From positions 2,480,001 to 2,544,000 of the forward strand of contig NZ_CP012808.1 in assembly GCF_001307195.1 (NCBI RefSeq): a stretch of 64,000 bases of DNA, given 5' to 3'. The notes under the pieces are model-generated. The model was not told the DNA's origin. It saw nothing but the letters and a program-made list of their open reading frames with translations, and did no database searches. This DNA is from Acinetobacter equi (lineage in GTDB: Bacteria > Pseudomonadota > Gammaproteobacteria > Pseudomonadales > Moraxellaceae). The first letter of the stretch is position 1, and each line of letters opens with the position of its first letter. Positions 52,484-63,236 of this stretch are shown one piece after another. Both the position numbers and the translations under genes were made by a program.

Positions 52484-53701
52484 ATGAAACGCCCAATTTA
52501 TCTTGATTATGCAGCAACAACTCCTGTAGACCCTCAAGTTGCAGAACGCATGATGGAGTGTTTAACATTTGATGGCACTTTTGGTAATGCGGCTTCTCGT
52601 TCTCATGCATATGGCTGGCAAGCAGAAGAAAAAGTTGAATATGCCCGTGAACAAGTTGCAAATCTTATCAAAGCAGATCCTCGTGAAATCGTATGGACTT
52701 CTGGTGCAACAGAATCAGACAATCTAGCACTTAAAGGCGTTGCACAATTTTACGCTTCTAAAGGCAAACACATTATTACGAGTAAAATTGAACATAAAGC
52801 AATTTTAGATACTTGTCGTGAGCTTGAAGAAGAAGGTTTTGAGATTACTTACCTTGAGCCGCAACCACAAACTGGTCTAATCACACCAGAAATGGTTCAA
52901 GCTGCTATTCGTCCAGATACAATTCTTGTTTCATTAATGATGGTTAACAATGAAATTGGTACTGTGACAGATGTTGCTGCAATTGGTGAAATCACACGTG
53001 CAAATAAAATTTTCTTCCACGTTGATGCTGCACAAGCTGCGGGTAAAGTTGAAATTGATCTTTCAACTATGAAAATTGATTTAATGAGCTTCTCAGCTCA
53101 CAAAATTTATGGCCCTAAAGGCATTGGTGCATTATTTGTACGTCGTTCACCACGTGTTCGTCTTAAAGCACAAATGCATGGTGGTGGTCATGAGCGTGGT
53201 ATGCGTTCTGGTACATTAGCAACACACCAAATCGTTGGTATGGGTGAGGCTTTTGAACTAGCAGGCAAAAACCTTGAAGCTGAGCAAACACGTTTGCGTG
53301 TATTACGTGACAAGCTTTGGAATGGCTTAAATTCAATGGAACAAGTATTCTTGAATGGTCACCCAACATACAATGTTGCTAATTATTTAAATATAAGCTT
53401 CAACTTTGTCGAAGGTGAATCTTTGATGATGGCATTAAAAGATGCTGCTGTATCATCAGGTTCAGCATGTACATCTGCAACATTAGAACCTTCTTATGTA
53501 CTTCGCGCACTAGGTCTCTCTGATGAACTAGCACATAGCTCAATCCGCTTCAGTTTTGGTAAATATACAACCGAAGAAGACATTGATCATGTGTTAAACA
53601 TTACTCAAGCTGCAGTTGAGAAATTACGTGAACTTTCTCCGCTTTGGGATATGTATAAAGAAGGTATTGACCTTGCAAGCGTTGAGTGGGCTGAACACTA
53701 A
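52484..53701 (+). CDS. iscS: Cysteine desulfurase IscS
   Basis: A PLP enzyme that takes sulfur from cysteine for Fe-S clusters and tRNA thiolation. The 405 aa protein begins [16 protein letters not shown] and has the PLP-binding Lys in [17 protein letters not shown] (about 205) and the sulfur-carrying Cys in [13 protein letters not shown] (about 329). The C-terminal [11 protein letters not shown] is the IscU-docking tail. It is nearly contiguous with iscR. A stem-loop follows before iscU. Confidence 0.96.
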   Translation: MKRPIYLDYAATTPVDPQVAERMMECLTFDGTFGNAASRSHAYGWQAEEKVEYAREQVANLIKADPREIVWTSGATESDNLALKGVAQFYASKGKHIITSKIEHKAILDTCRELEEEGFEITYLEPQPQTGLITPEMVQAAIRPDTILVSLMMVNNEIGTVTDVAAIGEITRANKIFFHVDAAQAAGKVEIDLSTMKIDLMSFSAHKIYGPKGIGALFVRRSPRVRLKAQMHGGGHERGMRSGTLATHQIVGMGEAFELAGKNLEAEQTRLRVLRDKLWNGLNSMEQVFLNGHPTYNVANYLNISFNFVEGESLMMALKDAAVSSGSACTSATLEPSYVLRALGLSDELAHSSIRFSFGKYTTEEDIDHVLNITQAAVEKLRELSPLWDMYKEGIDLASVEWAEH

Positions 53702-53716
53702 GTACCCACTAAAAGT

Positions 53717-53739
53717 GGTAAGTTAGATCTTAACTTACC
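53717..53739 (+). promoter_or_regulatory. Hairpin between iscS and iscU
   Basis: GGTAAGTTA-GATCT-TAACTTACC is a perfect 9-bp stem with a 5-nt loop in the 105-bp spacer. It could adjust the ratio of iscU to iscS mRNA by processing or partial termination; this is inference. Confidence 0.55.
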
Positions 53740-53806
53740 CTTTATAAAATACACACTCATCCCCATATTTTATATATAGGCTGACCCCGAGGTTTGGAGA
53801 AGCAAA

Positions 53807-54193
53807 ATGGCTTATAGCGAAAAAGTAATTGATCATTATGAAAACCCACGTAACGTTGGTGTTTTAGATAAAAATGCTGAAAATGTTGGTACAGGTATGG
53901 TCGGTGCACCAGCTTGTGGTGACGTAATGCGTCTACAAATTCAAGTAAATGACTCTGGTGTTATTGAAGAAGCACGCTTTAAAACTTACGGATGTGGTTC
54001 AGCAATTGCATCTAGTTCACTTGTAACAGAGTGGTTAAAAGGTAAAACCCTAGACGAAGCTCAAGCAATTAAAAATATTGATATTGCTAATGAACTTGCT
54101 TTACCTCCTGTAAAAGTACACTGTTCCGTGCTTGCAGAAGATGCAATCAAAGCCGCGGTTGAAGACTACCGCAGCAAGAAAGCAAAAGCTTAA
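53807..54193 (+). CDS. iscU: Fe-S cluster scaffold IscU
   Basis: A 128 aa scaffold on which [2Fe-2S] clusters are built. It has the three cluster Cys in GAPACGDVM (about 37), [11 protein letters not shown] (about 63) and [11 protein letters not shown] (about 106), and the LPPVK chaperone-recognition motif for HscA (about 99-103). GGTTTGGAGAAG precedes the ATG. It lies between iscS and iscA in the operon. Confidence 0.96.
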   Translation: MAYSEKVIDHYENPRNVGVLDKNAENVGTGMVGAPACGDVMRLQIQVNDSGVIEEARFKTYGCGSAIASSSLVTEWLKGKTLDEAQAIKNIDIANELALPPVKVHCSVLAEDAIKAAVEDYRSKKAKA

Positions 54194-54225
54194 TTACGTC
54201 TCATACTCAATATTTTGGAGTTTTC

Positions 54226-54546
54226 ATGATCCATCTAACTGAAAATGCTGCAGCTCATATCAGCAATTACTTAAAGAATCGCGGTAAGGGTGAAGGTATT
54301 CGCGTGGGTGTGAAAACTTCTGGCTGTTCTGGCCTAGCATATGTGCTTGAGTTTGTCGATGAAACTGATGCACATGATGAAGTTTTCGAACAATTTGGAG
54401 TAAAAGTTTTCGTAGATCCAAAAAGCTTAGTTTACCTAGAAGGTCTAGAAATGGACTATGTTAAAAACGGCTTAAATGAAGGTTTCGAATTCAATAATCC
54501 AAACAAAAAAGGTGAATGTGGTTGCGGTGAGTCCTTCACTGTTTAA
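54226..54546 (+). CDS. iscA: A-type Fe-S carrier IscA
   Basis: A 106 aa carrier of iron or clusters to apoproteins. Three conserved Cys are in [11 protein letters not shown] (about 34) and GECGCGESF (about 98-100). TTTTGGAG precedes ATG 54226. It is 32 bp after iscU. Confidence 0.95.
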   Translation: MIHLTENAAAHISNYLKNRGKGEGIRVGVKTSGCSGLAYVLEFVDETDAHDEVFEQFGVKVFVDPKSLVYLEGLEMDYVKNGLNEGFEFNNPNKKGECGCGESFTV

Positions 54547-54644
54547 TTACACATCTCCCCCATTGCACATTAAAACAGTGTTCTTTACACTGTTTTAATC
54601 GCATTTATCGTATTACTTTTCACAATATTGTGGATCAATTTTTC

Positions 54645-55160
54645 ATGAATCATTTTGAGTTATTTAATCTTCCAGCCTCACTTGATATTGATTTAGCAGT
54701 ATTAAAATCTGAATTTTTAAAACTGCAACAACAATATCACCCAGATAAAGCTGAAAATAAAGATCAAGCTTTAATTAAATCGAGTGAAATCAATCAAGCA
54801 TATAAAGCCTTATCAAATATTGATAGCCGTGCTGGATATTTACTAAAACTCAAAAAACAAGATTTTCATCTAGATCAATCAATCAGTGACTTTGAGTTTC
54901 TACAAGATGCACTTGAAATACGTGAGCAACTTGAAGATGCTAGAAGCAGCGAGGAACTCAATTCTTTAAAACTTGAAGTTCAGCAATGGATTGATGGTCT
55001 ATCACGTGAATTTAAAATTGATTATGCCGAAGATGATTGGGCTGAAGCACGCGATACCGTTCGAAAATTACGTTTCTTCGTAAAAGTAATGGCCGATATT
55101 GAAAAAGCCGAAGATCGTCTATTAGATGATGATAGCTTTGATTTAGACGATGATTTTTAA
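54645..55160 (+). CDS. hscB: Co-chaperone HscB
   Basis: A 171 aa J-protein that brings IscU to HscA. The J-domain has LQQQYHPDKAENKDQALIKS with the HPD triad (about 33-35), and the C-terminal helical IscU-binding domain includes EIREQLEDARS. The frame opens at GTG 54630; ATG 54645 (MNHFELF) is the family start. It precedes hscA directly. Confidence 0.93.
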   Translation: MNHFELFNLPASLDIDLAVLKSEFLKLQQQYHPDKAENKDQALIKSSEINQAYKALSNIDSRAGYLLKLKKQDFHLDQSISDFEFLQDALEIREQLEDARSSEELNSLKLEVQQWIDGLSREFKIDYAEDDWAEARDTVRKLRFFVKVMADIEKAEDRLLDDDSFDLDDDF

Positions 55161-55200
55161 TTGTATATTTGTTTTATTTAGTTTCTAAGGATGTAACACA

Positions 55201-57060
55201 ATGGCGCTCTTGCAAATTGCAGAACCTGGTCAATCAAGTGCACCACATGAACATCGTATTGCAATCGGTATCGATTTAGGTACCACCCATTCTTTGGTTG
55301 CTACGATTCTCTCTGGTCAGCCCAAAGTTTTGAATGACGAACAAGGTCAGGTGTTACTTCCATCTATCGTCCATTACGATAAAAATACCACTCATTATGG
55401 TGAGGCTGCAAAACCGTTTATAACAAACGATCCTAAAAATACGATTGTTTCGGTTAAGCGCTTTATGGGTCGCTCAAAAGCAGATATTAAATTTCAACAT
55501 CCTTACCAACTTGTTGGTGAAGATAATCAAATGCCAGCTTTTGAAACAACTCAAGGTCGTAAAACACCTGTTGAAATTTCAGCAGAAATTCTAAAGCAAC
55601 TCAAAGAACGTGCTGAAGAAAGCCTTAAAAATCCAGTAAATGGTGCAGTAATTACTGTCCCTGCTTATTTTGATGAAGCTCAACGCCAAGCTACACGAGA
55701 TGCGGCTCAGCTTGCTGGATTAAATGTTCTTCGTTTACTCAATGAACCTACTGCCGCTGCTGTTGCTTATGGTTTAGATCAAGCAACAAATCTAATGACT
55801 GATCGAAATTATGTTATCTATGATTTAGGTGGTGGTACATTTGACATTTCAGTTTTACGTTTTTCACAAGGTGTATTTGAAGTTCTTGCAACAGGTGGGC
55901 ATACTGCGCTTGGTGGAGATGATTTAGATCGCCTTATTGTTAAATGGGCTAAAAAACAATTGCTTGTTGAATCTTTAAATGACACTGAATATTCACATGT
56001 TCTTGTTGCAGCACGTAAAGCAAAAGAGGCTTTAACAACTCAAGAATCTATACAATTACAATTTTTAGAACAGTCATTAACTCTTGATCGCCCTACCTTT
56101 GAAAGCATTATTAAAATTGCTCTCGATAAAACAATTAGTGTATGTAAACGTGTTTTACGTGATGCAAAATTAGAGCTTTCAGATATCGAGAATGTTGTTC
56201 TTGTTGGTGGCTCAACGCGATCTTATGCTGTGCAAAATATTGTGCGTGAAACGTTTAACCAAGAACCTCTTTGTACAATTAATCCAGATGAAGTTGTTGC
56301 AATTGGTGCATCAATCACAGCAAACCAATTAATCGGAAATACCACCGACGGTGCTCTGCTGCTTGATGTTACACCACTTTCACTAGGCTTAGAAACAATG
56401 GGTGGCTTAGTCGAGCGTTTAATTTCACGTAACACAGCTATTCCAGTTGCACGTCGTCAAGAGTTTACAACATATCAAGATGGTCAAACTGCCATGCTCA
56501 TTCATGTTGTACAAGGTGAACGTGATTTAGTTGAACATTGTCGTAGCTTAGGACGCTTCGTTCTACGTGGCATCCCATCAATGACAGCTGGTCAAGCTAG
56601 AATTGAAGTGACATTCCAAGTTGATGCCGATGGCTTACTAACAGTATCTGCAAAAGAAACAACTTCTGGTGTACATGCTCAAATTGACATTAAACCATCA
56701 TATGGTTTATCTGAAAGTGATACAGAACGTTTACTTTTAGATGGCTTCAAGTATGCCGAAGAAGATAAACAGCTACGTCACTTGAATGAAACCAAGGTCG
56801 AGGCTCAACGCGAATTAGAAGCCTTAGAGCAAGCACTTAAAGTTGATGCTAAACTTCTTTCAGAAATTCAACTCAACAAACTAAATACAGCTAAAACAGC
56901 ATTAATTAATGAATTAGAATCTAATCAAATTGATGCCATTGAAAGAGCTGTTGAACAATTAAAAGTTTATAGTGATGCTTTTGCTGCACTTCGAATGAAT
57001 CAACATATCGATGCTGCATTAAAAGGCACAAAACTTGAAGATTGGTCAAACTCAAACTAA
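55201..57060 (+). CDS. hscA: Fe-S assembly Hsp70 chaperone HscA
   Basis: An ATP-driven chaperone specialised for IscU. The 619 aa protein has [13 protein letters not shown] (about 24-36), the ATPase block [20 protein letters not shown] (about 150), [18 protein letters not shown] motif near 203, [10 protein letters not shown] (about 333) and a substrate domain beginning [17 protein letters not shown] (about 385). It has the short C-terminus of HscA rather than the long lid tail of DnaK. Confidence 0.95.
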   Translation: MALLQIAEPGQSSAPHEHRIAIGIDLGTTHSLVATILSGQPKVLNDEQGQVLLPSIVHYDKNTTHYGEAAKPFITNDPKNTIVSVKRFMGRSKADIKFQHPYQLVGEDNQMPAFETTQGRKTPVEISAEILKQLKERAEESLKNPVNGAVITVPAYFDEAQRQATRDAAQLAGLNVLRLLNEPTAAAVAYGLDQATNLMTDRNYVIYDLGGGTFDISVLRFSQGVFEVLATGGHTALGGDDLDRLIVKWAKKQLLVESLNDTEYSHVLVAARKAKEALTTQESIQLQFLEQSLTLDRPTFESIIKIALDKTISVCKRVLRDAKLELSDIENVVLVGGSTRSYAVQNIVRETFNQEPLCTINPDEVVAIGASITANQLIGNTTDGALLLDVTPLSLGLETMGGLVERLISRNTAIPVARRQEFTTYQDGQTAMLIHVVQGERDLVEHCRSLGRFVLRGIPSMTAGQARIEVTFQVDADGLLTVSAKETTSGVHAQIDIKPSYGLSESDTERLLLDGFKYAEEDKQLRHLNETKVEAQRELEALEQALKVDAKLLSEIQLNKLNTAKTALINELESNQIDAIERAVEQLKVYSDAFAALRMNQHIDAALKGTKLEDWSNSN

Positions 57061-57076
57061 TTTATAGGTAAAGACT

Positions 57077-57415
57077 ATGCCTCGTATTAAAATTCTTCCA
57101 CATGCGCAAATTTGCCCTGAAGGTGCTGAGTTTGAAGTTGAGCAAAATGCTAACCTTTGCGAAAGCATGCTAAAAAATGGCATTAAAATTGAACATGCAT
57201 GTGATATGTCATGTGCTTGTACAACTTGCCACGTTATTGTCCGTAAAGGTTTTGATAACCTTGAAGAAATGAATGATGTAGAAGCAGACTTACTTGATCG
57301 TGCCTGGGGCTTAGAACCAGACTCGCGCTTATCATGCCAAGTTAAAATTGTTGATACAGATTTAGAAGTCGAAATTCCTAAATATACAATCAACCATGCT
57401 TCTGAAAATCACTAA
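57077..57415 (+). CDS. fdx: Adrenodoxin-type [2Fe-2S] ferredoxin
   Basis: A 112 aa electron donor for ISC assembly. Cluster ligands are CDMSCACTTCHVIV (Cys about 42, 48, 51) and the distant Cys in RLSCQVKI (about 87). It is 16 bp after hscA and is the last gene of the operon; the usual iscX gene is absent before the terminator. Confidence 0.95.
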   Translation: MPRIKILPHAQICPEGAEFEVEQNANLCESMLKNGIKIEHACDMSCACTTCHVIVRKGFDNLEEMNDVEADLLDRAWGLEPDSRLSCQVKIVDTDLEVEIPKYTINHASENH

Positions 57416-57430
57416 TTAGTATTTAATATA

Positions 57431-57457
57431 AAAAACCACGCAATTGCGTGGTTTTTT
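57431..57457. terminator. Terminator fdx / adenylate-cyclase gene
   Basis: AAAAACCACGCAA and TTGCGTGGTTTTT form a palindrome with tracts on both sides, between convergent genes. Confidence 0.9.
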
Positions 57458-57477
57458 ATATTTCAATAAATCATGAA

Positions 57478-58956
57478 TTATGCATCTTTTTTAAACCTAG
57501 GCTCTTCAGTTACATCCAATATAACTTCATCTTCAAGACGTAATTTTACAATACCCTGTGCATTCGTAAGCATTTGCTGTGCCTTAATACGCTCTATCAT
57601 TTTTTCTAGGACAGTAATCAATTCCGAATACTCAAAGTTTTGAACTTCATCTAAATTTAAAAGTAAATTAAAACCTTTATATTCATAATCAAACCAACGC
57701 TGATATTCCATTTTTTCAGCTTTATATTTTTCCATTACTTGCCAAGTTTTTACAGGTGCCTGAATACCTTTTAAATCAATAGGTTCACGTGGCGCACACA
57801 TATAACTATCTTTGACAAATTTATATGTATCTTCAGAAATTAAAATTTCATCTACTTCTGCAGCACTTTGCAAACGAGCTGCCAAATTCACATCATGCCC
57901 CACAATTGTATATGCCATACGATGTGCAGTACCATAGTTTCCGACGTGACAATAGCCAGTACTAACCCCCATACGAATATGCAATGGCGGATAACCCATT
58001 TTCATCCATCTCTCACGCAACAATTTCATTTGTTGTCGCATTGCTAAGGCCATATCTACACAAGTTTTTGCATCCTGCTCTACACCTTGAGTATTAGGAT
58101 CCCCAAAAAACACTAAAATTGCATCTCCCATAAACTTATCTACAGTACCTTCATACTGTTTTGCAATTTCAGTCATATGACTCAAATAATCGTTGAGTAA
58201 AAATGCTAAATCATCTGGAATAAGCGTTTCTGACAACTCAGTAAACCCTTGAATATCTGAAAAGAATACTGTAATTTTTTTACGTTTATATTCAATTTTT
58301 GCTTCAGACTCACCTTTCATGATCGATTGCCAAAGTTGTAAAGGAGCATATCGACTTAATTGATTCGAAAACTCCATATATCGGTGCATTTGTGAATAAT
58401 AATATTCTTGTTGCCCAATCGCGACTTGCACTCGACGAGCTTGATATAAACTCCCCATACCGAAATAACAAATCATGCACAAAAAGGCTAAGATTGTGAG
58501 CTCAACACTCGCCATTTCAAAATAGCGACCAAAACCAAATACAAAAATATTACACAGATAAAATAACGTTACACCAAATAAACAAGCAAGCGAAGCTATA
58601 GAAAACGGAATTTTTTCATGAATCATTGAATAAAGCAGAGCAAATAATATTAGCAATGTTAAAACTAAATTTAGATGAACAGCTGATAAATAAACTGCAA
58701 CTACTGCAATATCGATTAAAAAGAGTGTGTAAATTTTAAAATTTCTATTATATTTATATTCTATAATTCGACATATTTTTGGCGTAATTAAAAGTAATGC
58801 TATCAATAACAACGGCACATAAACTTGATAATTACTACCTTCAGAAGTGAAATGATAAACAACCAAAATAAGAGCTAAACTTAAATAAGCAACTAATCTA
58901 TGAAGGTATTCAAACCTTCTAGGTTCTCTATCAATCCAATTTCCAAATGATACCAT
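57478..58956 (-). CDS. Membrane-bound class III adenylate cyclase
   Basis: A 492 aa protein with about six membrane spans (residues about 18-190), a short coiled linker and a class III cyclase domain (about 225-420). Metal Asp residues lie in VFFSDIQGFTELS and FMGDAILVFFGD, the adenine-selecting Lys in VDKFMGDA, and a Thr in AYTIVGHDVNLAAR, the Lys/Thr pair expected of class IIIb adenylate cyclases. It makes cAMP, probably for a Vfr/CRP-type regulator elsewhere. It resembles CyaB-type enzymes; the A. baumannii cyclase CavA may be its counterpart, which I cannot confirm. Confidence 0.87.
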   Translation of the reverse strand: MVSFGNWIDREPRRFEYLHRLVAYLSLALILVVYHFTSEGSNYQVYVPLLLIALLLITPKICRIIEYKYNRNFKIYTLFLIDIAVVAVYLSAVHLNLVLTLLILFALLYSMIHEKIPFSIASLACLFGVTLFYLCNIFVFGFGRYFEMASVELTILAFLCMICYFGMGSLYQARRVQVAIGQQEYYYSQMHRYMEFSNQLSRYAPLQLWQSIMKGESEAKIEYKRKKITVFFSDIQGFTELSETLIPDDLAFLLNDYLSHMTEIAKQYEGTVDKFMGDAILVFFGDPNTQGVEQDAKTCVDMALAMRQQMKLLRERWMKMGYPPLHIRMGVSTGYCHVGNYGTAHRMAYTIVGHDVNLAARLQSAAEVDEILISEDTYKFVKDSYMCAPREPIDLKGIQAPVKTWQVMEKYKAEKMEYQRWFDYEYKGFNLLLNLDEVQNFEYSELITVLEKMIERIKAQQMLTNAQGIVKLRLEDEVILDVTEEPRFKKDA

Positions 58957-59005
58957 TTTTACCTCTGTAATAGACTAAGAAAGCCATGAATTCATGGCTT
59001 TGAAT

Positions 59006-59440
59006 TTAGTCCATTCTCCAATCAAAAGGCATATCCCCTTGACCACGAAGCGCCAGCATTAATGTTTGACGCATATGTGCAAGAACTTCATTGCTATAAG
59101 GTATAGCAGGTGTTCCCCATACTGGTTTTGGCCAAACCACATCATTCTGATAACGAACAACATGATGAAAATGCAGTTGTGGAACCATATTCCCCAAGGC
59201 AGCCACGTTCATTTTGTCCGCACGGAATACACGAGAAAGCTGACTAGACAACCAACTTGATTCGCGCAAAAATTGCTCTTGATCAGCTTGACTAAGTTCA
59301 TACAACTCTGTAATTCCAGCAACACGAGGAACTAGAATGAGCCATGGGAACTGCATATCATTCATTAAACGACAAGTTGACAATGGAAAGTCGCCAACAT
59401 AAAAAGTATCTTGAGCAAGTTGTGGATGCAAACTAAACAT
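59006..59440 (-). CDS. HIT-family protein
   Basis: A 144 aa histidine-triad nucleotide hydrolase/transferase. The triad is in VPQLHFHHVVRYQ (His at about 91, 93, 94), with the earlier substrate-contact PWLILVPRVAGITEL (about 32-46). The frame opens at 59494, but ATG 59440 (MFSLHPQL) is preceded by AAAGAT. Family members hydrolyse dinucleoside polyphosphates or AMP-amino adducts. It is 50 bp upstream of the cyclase gene on the same strand. Confidence 0.88.
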   Translation of the reverse strand: MFSLHPQLAQDTFYVGDFPLSTCRLMNDMQFPWLILVPRVAGITELYELSQADQEQFLRESSWLSSQLSRVFRADKMNVAALGNMVPQLHFHHVVRYQNDVVWPKPVWGTPAIPYSNEVLAHMRQTLMLALRGQGDMPFDWRMD

Positions 59441-59666
59441 ATCTTTATCAGTGATGTAAAAATTAGAATGATGGCTAATACTACCACATCCCAAAGAGTG
59501 TGAATATTCTATATAACGTGTTTCAGTACAAATAAATAAAGATTTGTTATGAACTCTATCATATATTCATGTATATTAATTTTTATTAAAATATCAAGCG
59601 TTTCTTGAATATTTTTACAAAAATAAGTACCAGTCTCATAACAAAATCTAAAATGAATATCACACT

Positions 59667-62600
59667 TTAAGCACGCATATCCTTCAGCAATTGACCTAAT
59701 ATATCATTAATGAATTGAATTCTCTTCAGATAATCCTCTAACATCACCATGATTTTTAAGCGCTGACCACCATCCATTCTAAAATAGGTTGGCTGTTTTT
59801 GCATCATCTGAATAATAGTCATAGCTTGCACGGGTGTATCTGGTGAAAACTCAATATAACCACCATGAGAACTAATATCAATTTTCGTAATACCCAATTG
59901 CTCTGCTTTCAAACGAATTTGATGCACCGCAAATAACTGTTTAACAGGTTCTGGAGGTATACCAAATCGATCGATTAATTCCATGCGAATATGATCTAGT
60001 TTTTCTTGTGTGTCTGTATTACTAATACGTTTATAAAACAATAATCGCTGATGCACATCACCCAAATAGTCATCTGGAATAAGTGCAGGCATATGCAAAT
60101 TAATTTCTGCAGTTAACGACAATGGTGCATCAAAATTTGGCGTTTTTCCTTTTTGAATTGCTTTAGTCGCTTTTTCAAGCATTTCCATATATAAACTATA
60201 ACCAATTGCTTGCATAGAGCCACTTTGTTGCTCACCCAACAACTCACCTGCTCCACGAATTTCCAAATCTTCAGTTGCTAACATAAAACCTGCACCTAAA
60301 GCTGAAGCTCGAGTAATCGCATCTAAGCGTTTTTCTGCATCGCCTTTTAAACCTTTAATTGAAGGCACAAGTAAATATGCATATGCTTGATGATGCGAAC
60401 GTCCTACACGACCGCGCAATTGATGCAATTGTGCAAGCCCCAATTTATCTGCTCGTTCAATAATAATTGTATTCGCATTAGGAACATCAATACCTGTTTC
60501 AATAATTGTTGAACAAACCAAAACATTATATTCTTTATGGTAAAACTGTTGCATGGCTTGTTCTAACTCTTTTTCACGCATTTGCCCATGAGCAACAGCA
60601 ACACGAGCTTCAGGAACTAACTCGCGCAATGACTCAGCTGTACGTTCAATTGTTTCAACTTCATTATGCAAGAAATAAACCTGTCCACCGCGTAATAACT
60701 CACGCAAAATTGCCTCTTTTACAGAATCACCAGTTTGCTCTTGTACAAAAGTTTTAACAGCCAAACGACGAGCTGGTGGTGTTGCAATAATAGATAAATC
60801 ACGCATACCACTAAATGCCATATTTAAGGTGCGAGGTATCGGAGTTGCTGTTAATGTCAACATATCAACATCAGCACGCATTGCTTTGATACGCTCTTTA
60901 TCTCGCACACCAAAACGGTGTTCTTCATCTACAATCATTAATCCTAAGTTTTTAAACTGTATATTTTCTTGTAAAATTTTATGCGTACCAATCACAATAT
61001 CTACCTTACCATCAACAAGATCTTCAATGATTTTTGTATGAGATTTTGAAGAACCAAACCGAGATAAAACTTCTATACGTATAGGCCAATCTGCGAAGCG
61101 ATCTTTAAATGATTCATAATGTTGCTGCGCTAATAATGTTGTTGGCACAAGAACAGCAACTTGTTTATTATTTTGTACAGCTACAAATGCTGCTCGCATT
61201 GCAACTTCAGTTTTACCAAAACCAACATCACCACACACCAAACGGTCCATTGGTTTTGCTTTTTGCATATCATATAAAGTTGCTTCAATAGCATTGGCCT
61301 GATCCAAAGTTTCTTCATAAGCGAATCCAGACGCAAATTGCATATACAGCTTTTCATCTATTTCAAAACCGAATCCTGGCTTTGCTTGTCTGCGTGCTTG
61401 AATATGCAATAACTCTGCAGCAACATCATGAATTTGCTCTAAAGCTTTTCGTTTTGCTTTGCTCCATACATCAGTTCCCAACTTATGTAATGGTGCTAAA
61501 TCAGGATCTCCACCACTATAACGACTAATTAAATGTAAGTTAGTTACAGGAACATATACTTTTGCAGCATCGGCATAATCTAACTGAAGAAATTCATGAT
61601 CTTGATCATCAATACTTAATGTAATTAATCCCGCATAGCGACCAACACCATAATCAATATGTACAACAGGTGCACCAATACTAAGCTCAGTTAAACTTCG
61701 AATTAAGAACTCTTCAGAAACCTCTTGCTGACGTTTCCGACGACGTTGTACAACACGATGTTCATATAACTGGTTTTCTGAAATAACACTTAACTTATCA
61801 AGAAGTACTAATCCACGATCTAAAGGTGCATTTGTAATTGCAATTGAATATGATGATTGTAAAAAATTTTGAAAATTTTCTACAATTGGAATCTCACCTA
61901 AACTTGCTCTTAAAACATCACGTAATGTTTCTCTACGACCCGCGCTTTCAGCAACTAGAAGCACAGGAAAATTTGCTGTATCAATATAATCTTTAACTGC
62001 AGAAAAAGGCTGTTCTTGTTTTGGTTCTACAGCTAAACGAGGTGGAGCTTCTGTAACGACATTTAATACACCTGCCTTTTCATCAAATATTTGTGATGAT
62101 GAAATACAGCGACCAAATTGATTTAATTTCTCTAGAACAGAATTTGGTGGGATAAATAAATATTCTGGAGCTAATAATGGCTGATCAATATTATGGCGTC
62201 TATCTTCATATCTTCTTTGAATTTCTTTCCAATAACTTGCCAATTCATCGTCTAAGTGCCTATCTGTAATTACAATGGAATGATTTGGTAAGTACGAAAA
62301 TAAAGAGCTCTGACTTTCCATTGCATCCTCTTCAAAAAATAGAGGCAAATAAAACTCTATTCCTGGTGATGCAATTCCATCTAAAACATCCTGATAAATT
62401 GAATTTTTTTTCGGATTTGCTGTTGGAAACATATCAGCATAACGATTACGAAATACTGAACGCCCTTCTTTTAATGGAAATTCTTTTGCTGGTAACACTT
62501 TAAAATGATTTAAAGGCTCTATTGTCCTTTGAGTTTCTGGATCAAAAAATTTTAAAGTTTCAACTTCATCATCAAATAAATCTATACGGATTGGTGCTTG

Positions 62601-63128
62601 CTGTCCTGAAGCATAAATATCTACAATACTACCACGAACAGCAAATTCACCATGATCATAAACTGTATCGACTAAATGGTATCCTGCTTGAATTAATCGT
62701 TGTTTTTGTTGTTCTAATGCAAATTTTTGACCGACCTGTATATCAAAATGTTCACCTAATACCCAAGAAACAGGTGCCACACGCTGAGCTATTGTTGATG
62801 CTGAAACTAATAAAACGCCATTTTGAGGTATATTTGAAAGTATTGCTAAACGCTCTGACACAATGTCTTGATGTGGAGATAAGCGATCATATGGAAGAAT
62901 CTCCCAATCAGGGAAAATGGTCGGCTTTAAACCATAAAATTCAAATTCACTTTCTAATTGACTTAAATGCTGATTATTCCTAGCAACAATAACAAAGAGC
63001 TTTTTTGAATGCTCACTGATTTCCTTAAAAAGTAAAGCAGCCGCTGAACCTTGTAAATTACCAATCCAGCGTTTTTCACCAGCTTTTAATCGATCTAGAT
63101 CTAACTTAGAAATTTCTTCTTGAAACAT
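59667..63128 (-). CDS. mfd: Transcription-repair coupling factor Mfd
   Basis: An ATP-driven translocase that removes RNA polymerase stalled at lesions and recruits UvrA. The 1153 aa protein has the UvrB-like N-terminal module, the RNAP-interacting CarD-like domain (GAPVVHIDYGVGRYAGLITL, about 480), helicase motifs GDVGFGKTEVAMRAAF (about 632), DEEHRFGVRDKE (about 733), TLTATPIPRTL (about 757) and QLRGRVGRS (about 905), then the TRCF C-terminal domain. Minus-strand start at 63128. It is complete and typical of the family. Confidence 0.96.
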   Translation of the reverse strand: MFQEEISKLDLDRLKAGEKRWIGNLQGSAAALLFKEISEHSKKLFVIVARNNQHLSQLESEFEFYGLKPTIFPDWEILPYDRLSPHQDIVSERLAILSNIPQNGVLLVSASTIAQRVAPVSWVLGEHFDIQVGQKFALEQQKQRLIQAGYHLVDTVYDHGEFAVRGSIVDIYASGQQAPIRIDLFDDEVETLKFFDPETQRTIEPLNHFKVLPAKEFPLKEGRSVFRNRYADMFPTANPKKNSIYQDVLDGIASPGIEFYLPLFFEEDAMESQSSLFSYLPNHSIVITDRHLDDELASYWKEIQRRYEDRRHNIDQPLLAPEYLFIPPNSVLEKLNQFGRCISSSQIFDEKAGVLNVVTEAPPRLAVEPKQEQPFSAVKDYIDTANFPVLLVAESAGRRETLRDVLRASLGEIPIVENFQNFLQSSYSIAITNAPLDRGLVLLDKLSVISENQLYEHRVVQRRRKRQQEVSEEFLIRSLTELSIGAPVVHIDYGVGRYAGLITLSIDDQDHEFLQLDYADAAKVYVPVTNLHLISRYSGGDPDLAPLHKLGTDVWSKAKRKALEQIHDVAAELLHIQARRQAKPGFGFEIDEKLYMQFASGFAYEETLDQANAIEATLYDMQKAKPMDRLVCGDVGFGKTEVAMRAAFVAVQNNKQVAVLVPTTLLAQQHYESFKDRFADWPIRIEVLSRFGSSKSHTKIIEDLVDGKVDIVIGTHKILQENIQFKNLGLMIVDEEHRFGVRDKERIKAMRADVDMLTLTATPIPRTLNMAFSGMRDLSIIATPPARRLAVKTFVQEQTGDSVKEAILRELLRGGQVYFLHNEVETIERTAESLRELVPEARVAVAHGQMREKELEQAMQQFYHKEYNVLVCSTIIETGIDVPNANTIIIERADKLGLAQLHQLRGRVGRSHHQAYAYLLVPSIKGLKGDAEKRLDAITRASALGAGFMLATEDLEIRGAGELLGEQQSGSMQAIGYSLYMEMLEKATKAIQKGKTPNFDAPLSLTAEINLHMPALIPDDYLGDVHQRLLFYKRISNTDTQEKLDHIRMELIDRFGIPPEPVKQLFAVHQIRLKAEQLGITKIDISSHGGYIEFSPDTPVQAMTIIQMMQKQPTYFRMDGGQRLKIMVMLEDYLKRIQFINDILGQLLKDMRA

Positions 63129-63236
63129 TGATATGGCTTTAAAGTCGAAAAAAACATTTAAATCATAGCATACGTTTTACTTTGCCAAATGTGTCATTAA
63201 AAAAAGTAATATTATTTTTCTTCACACAAAAGCCAG

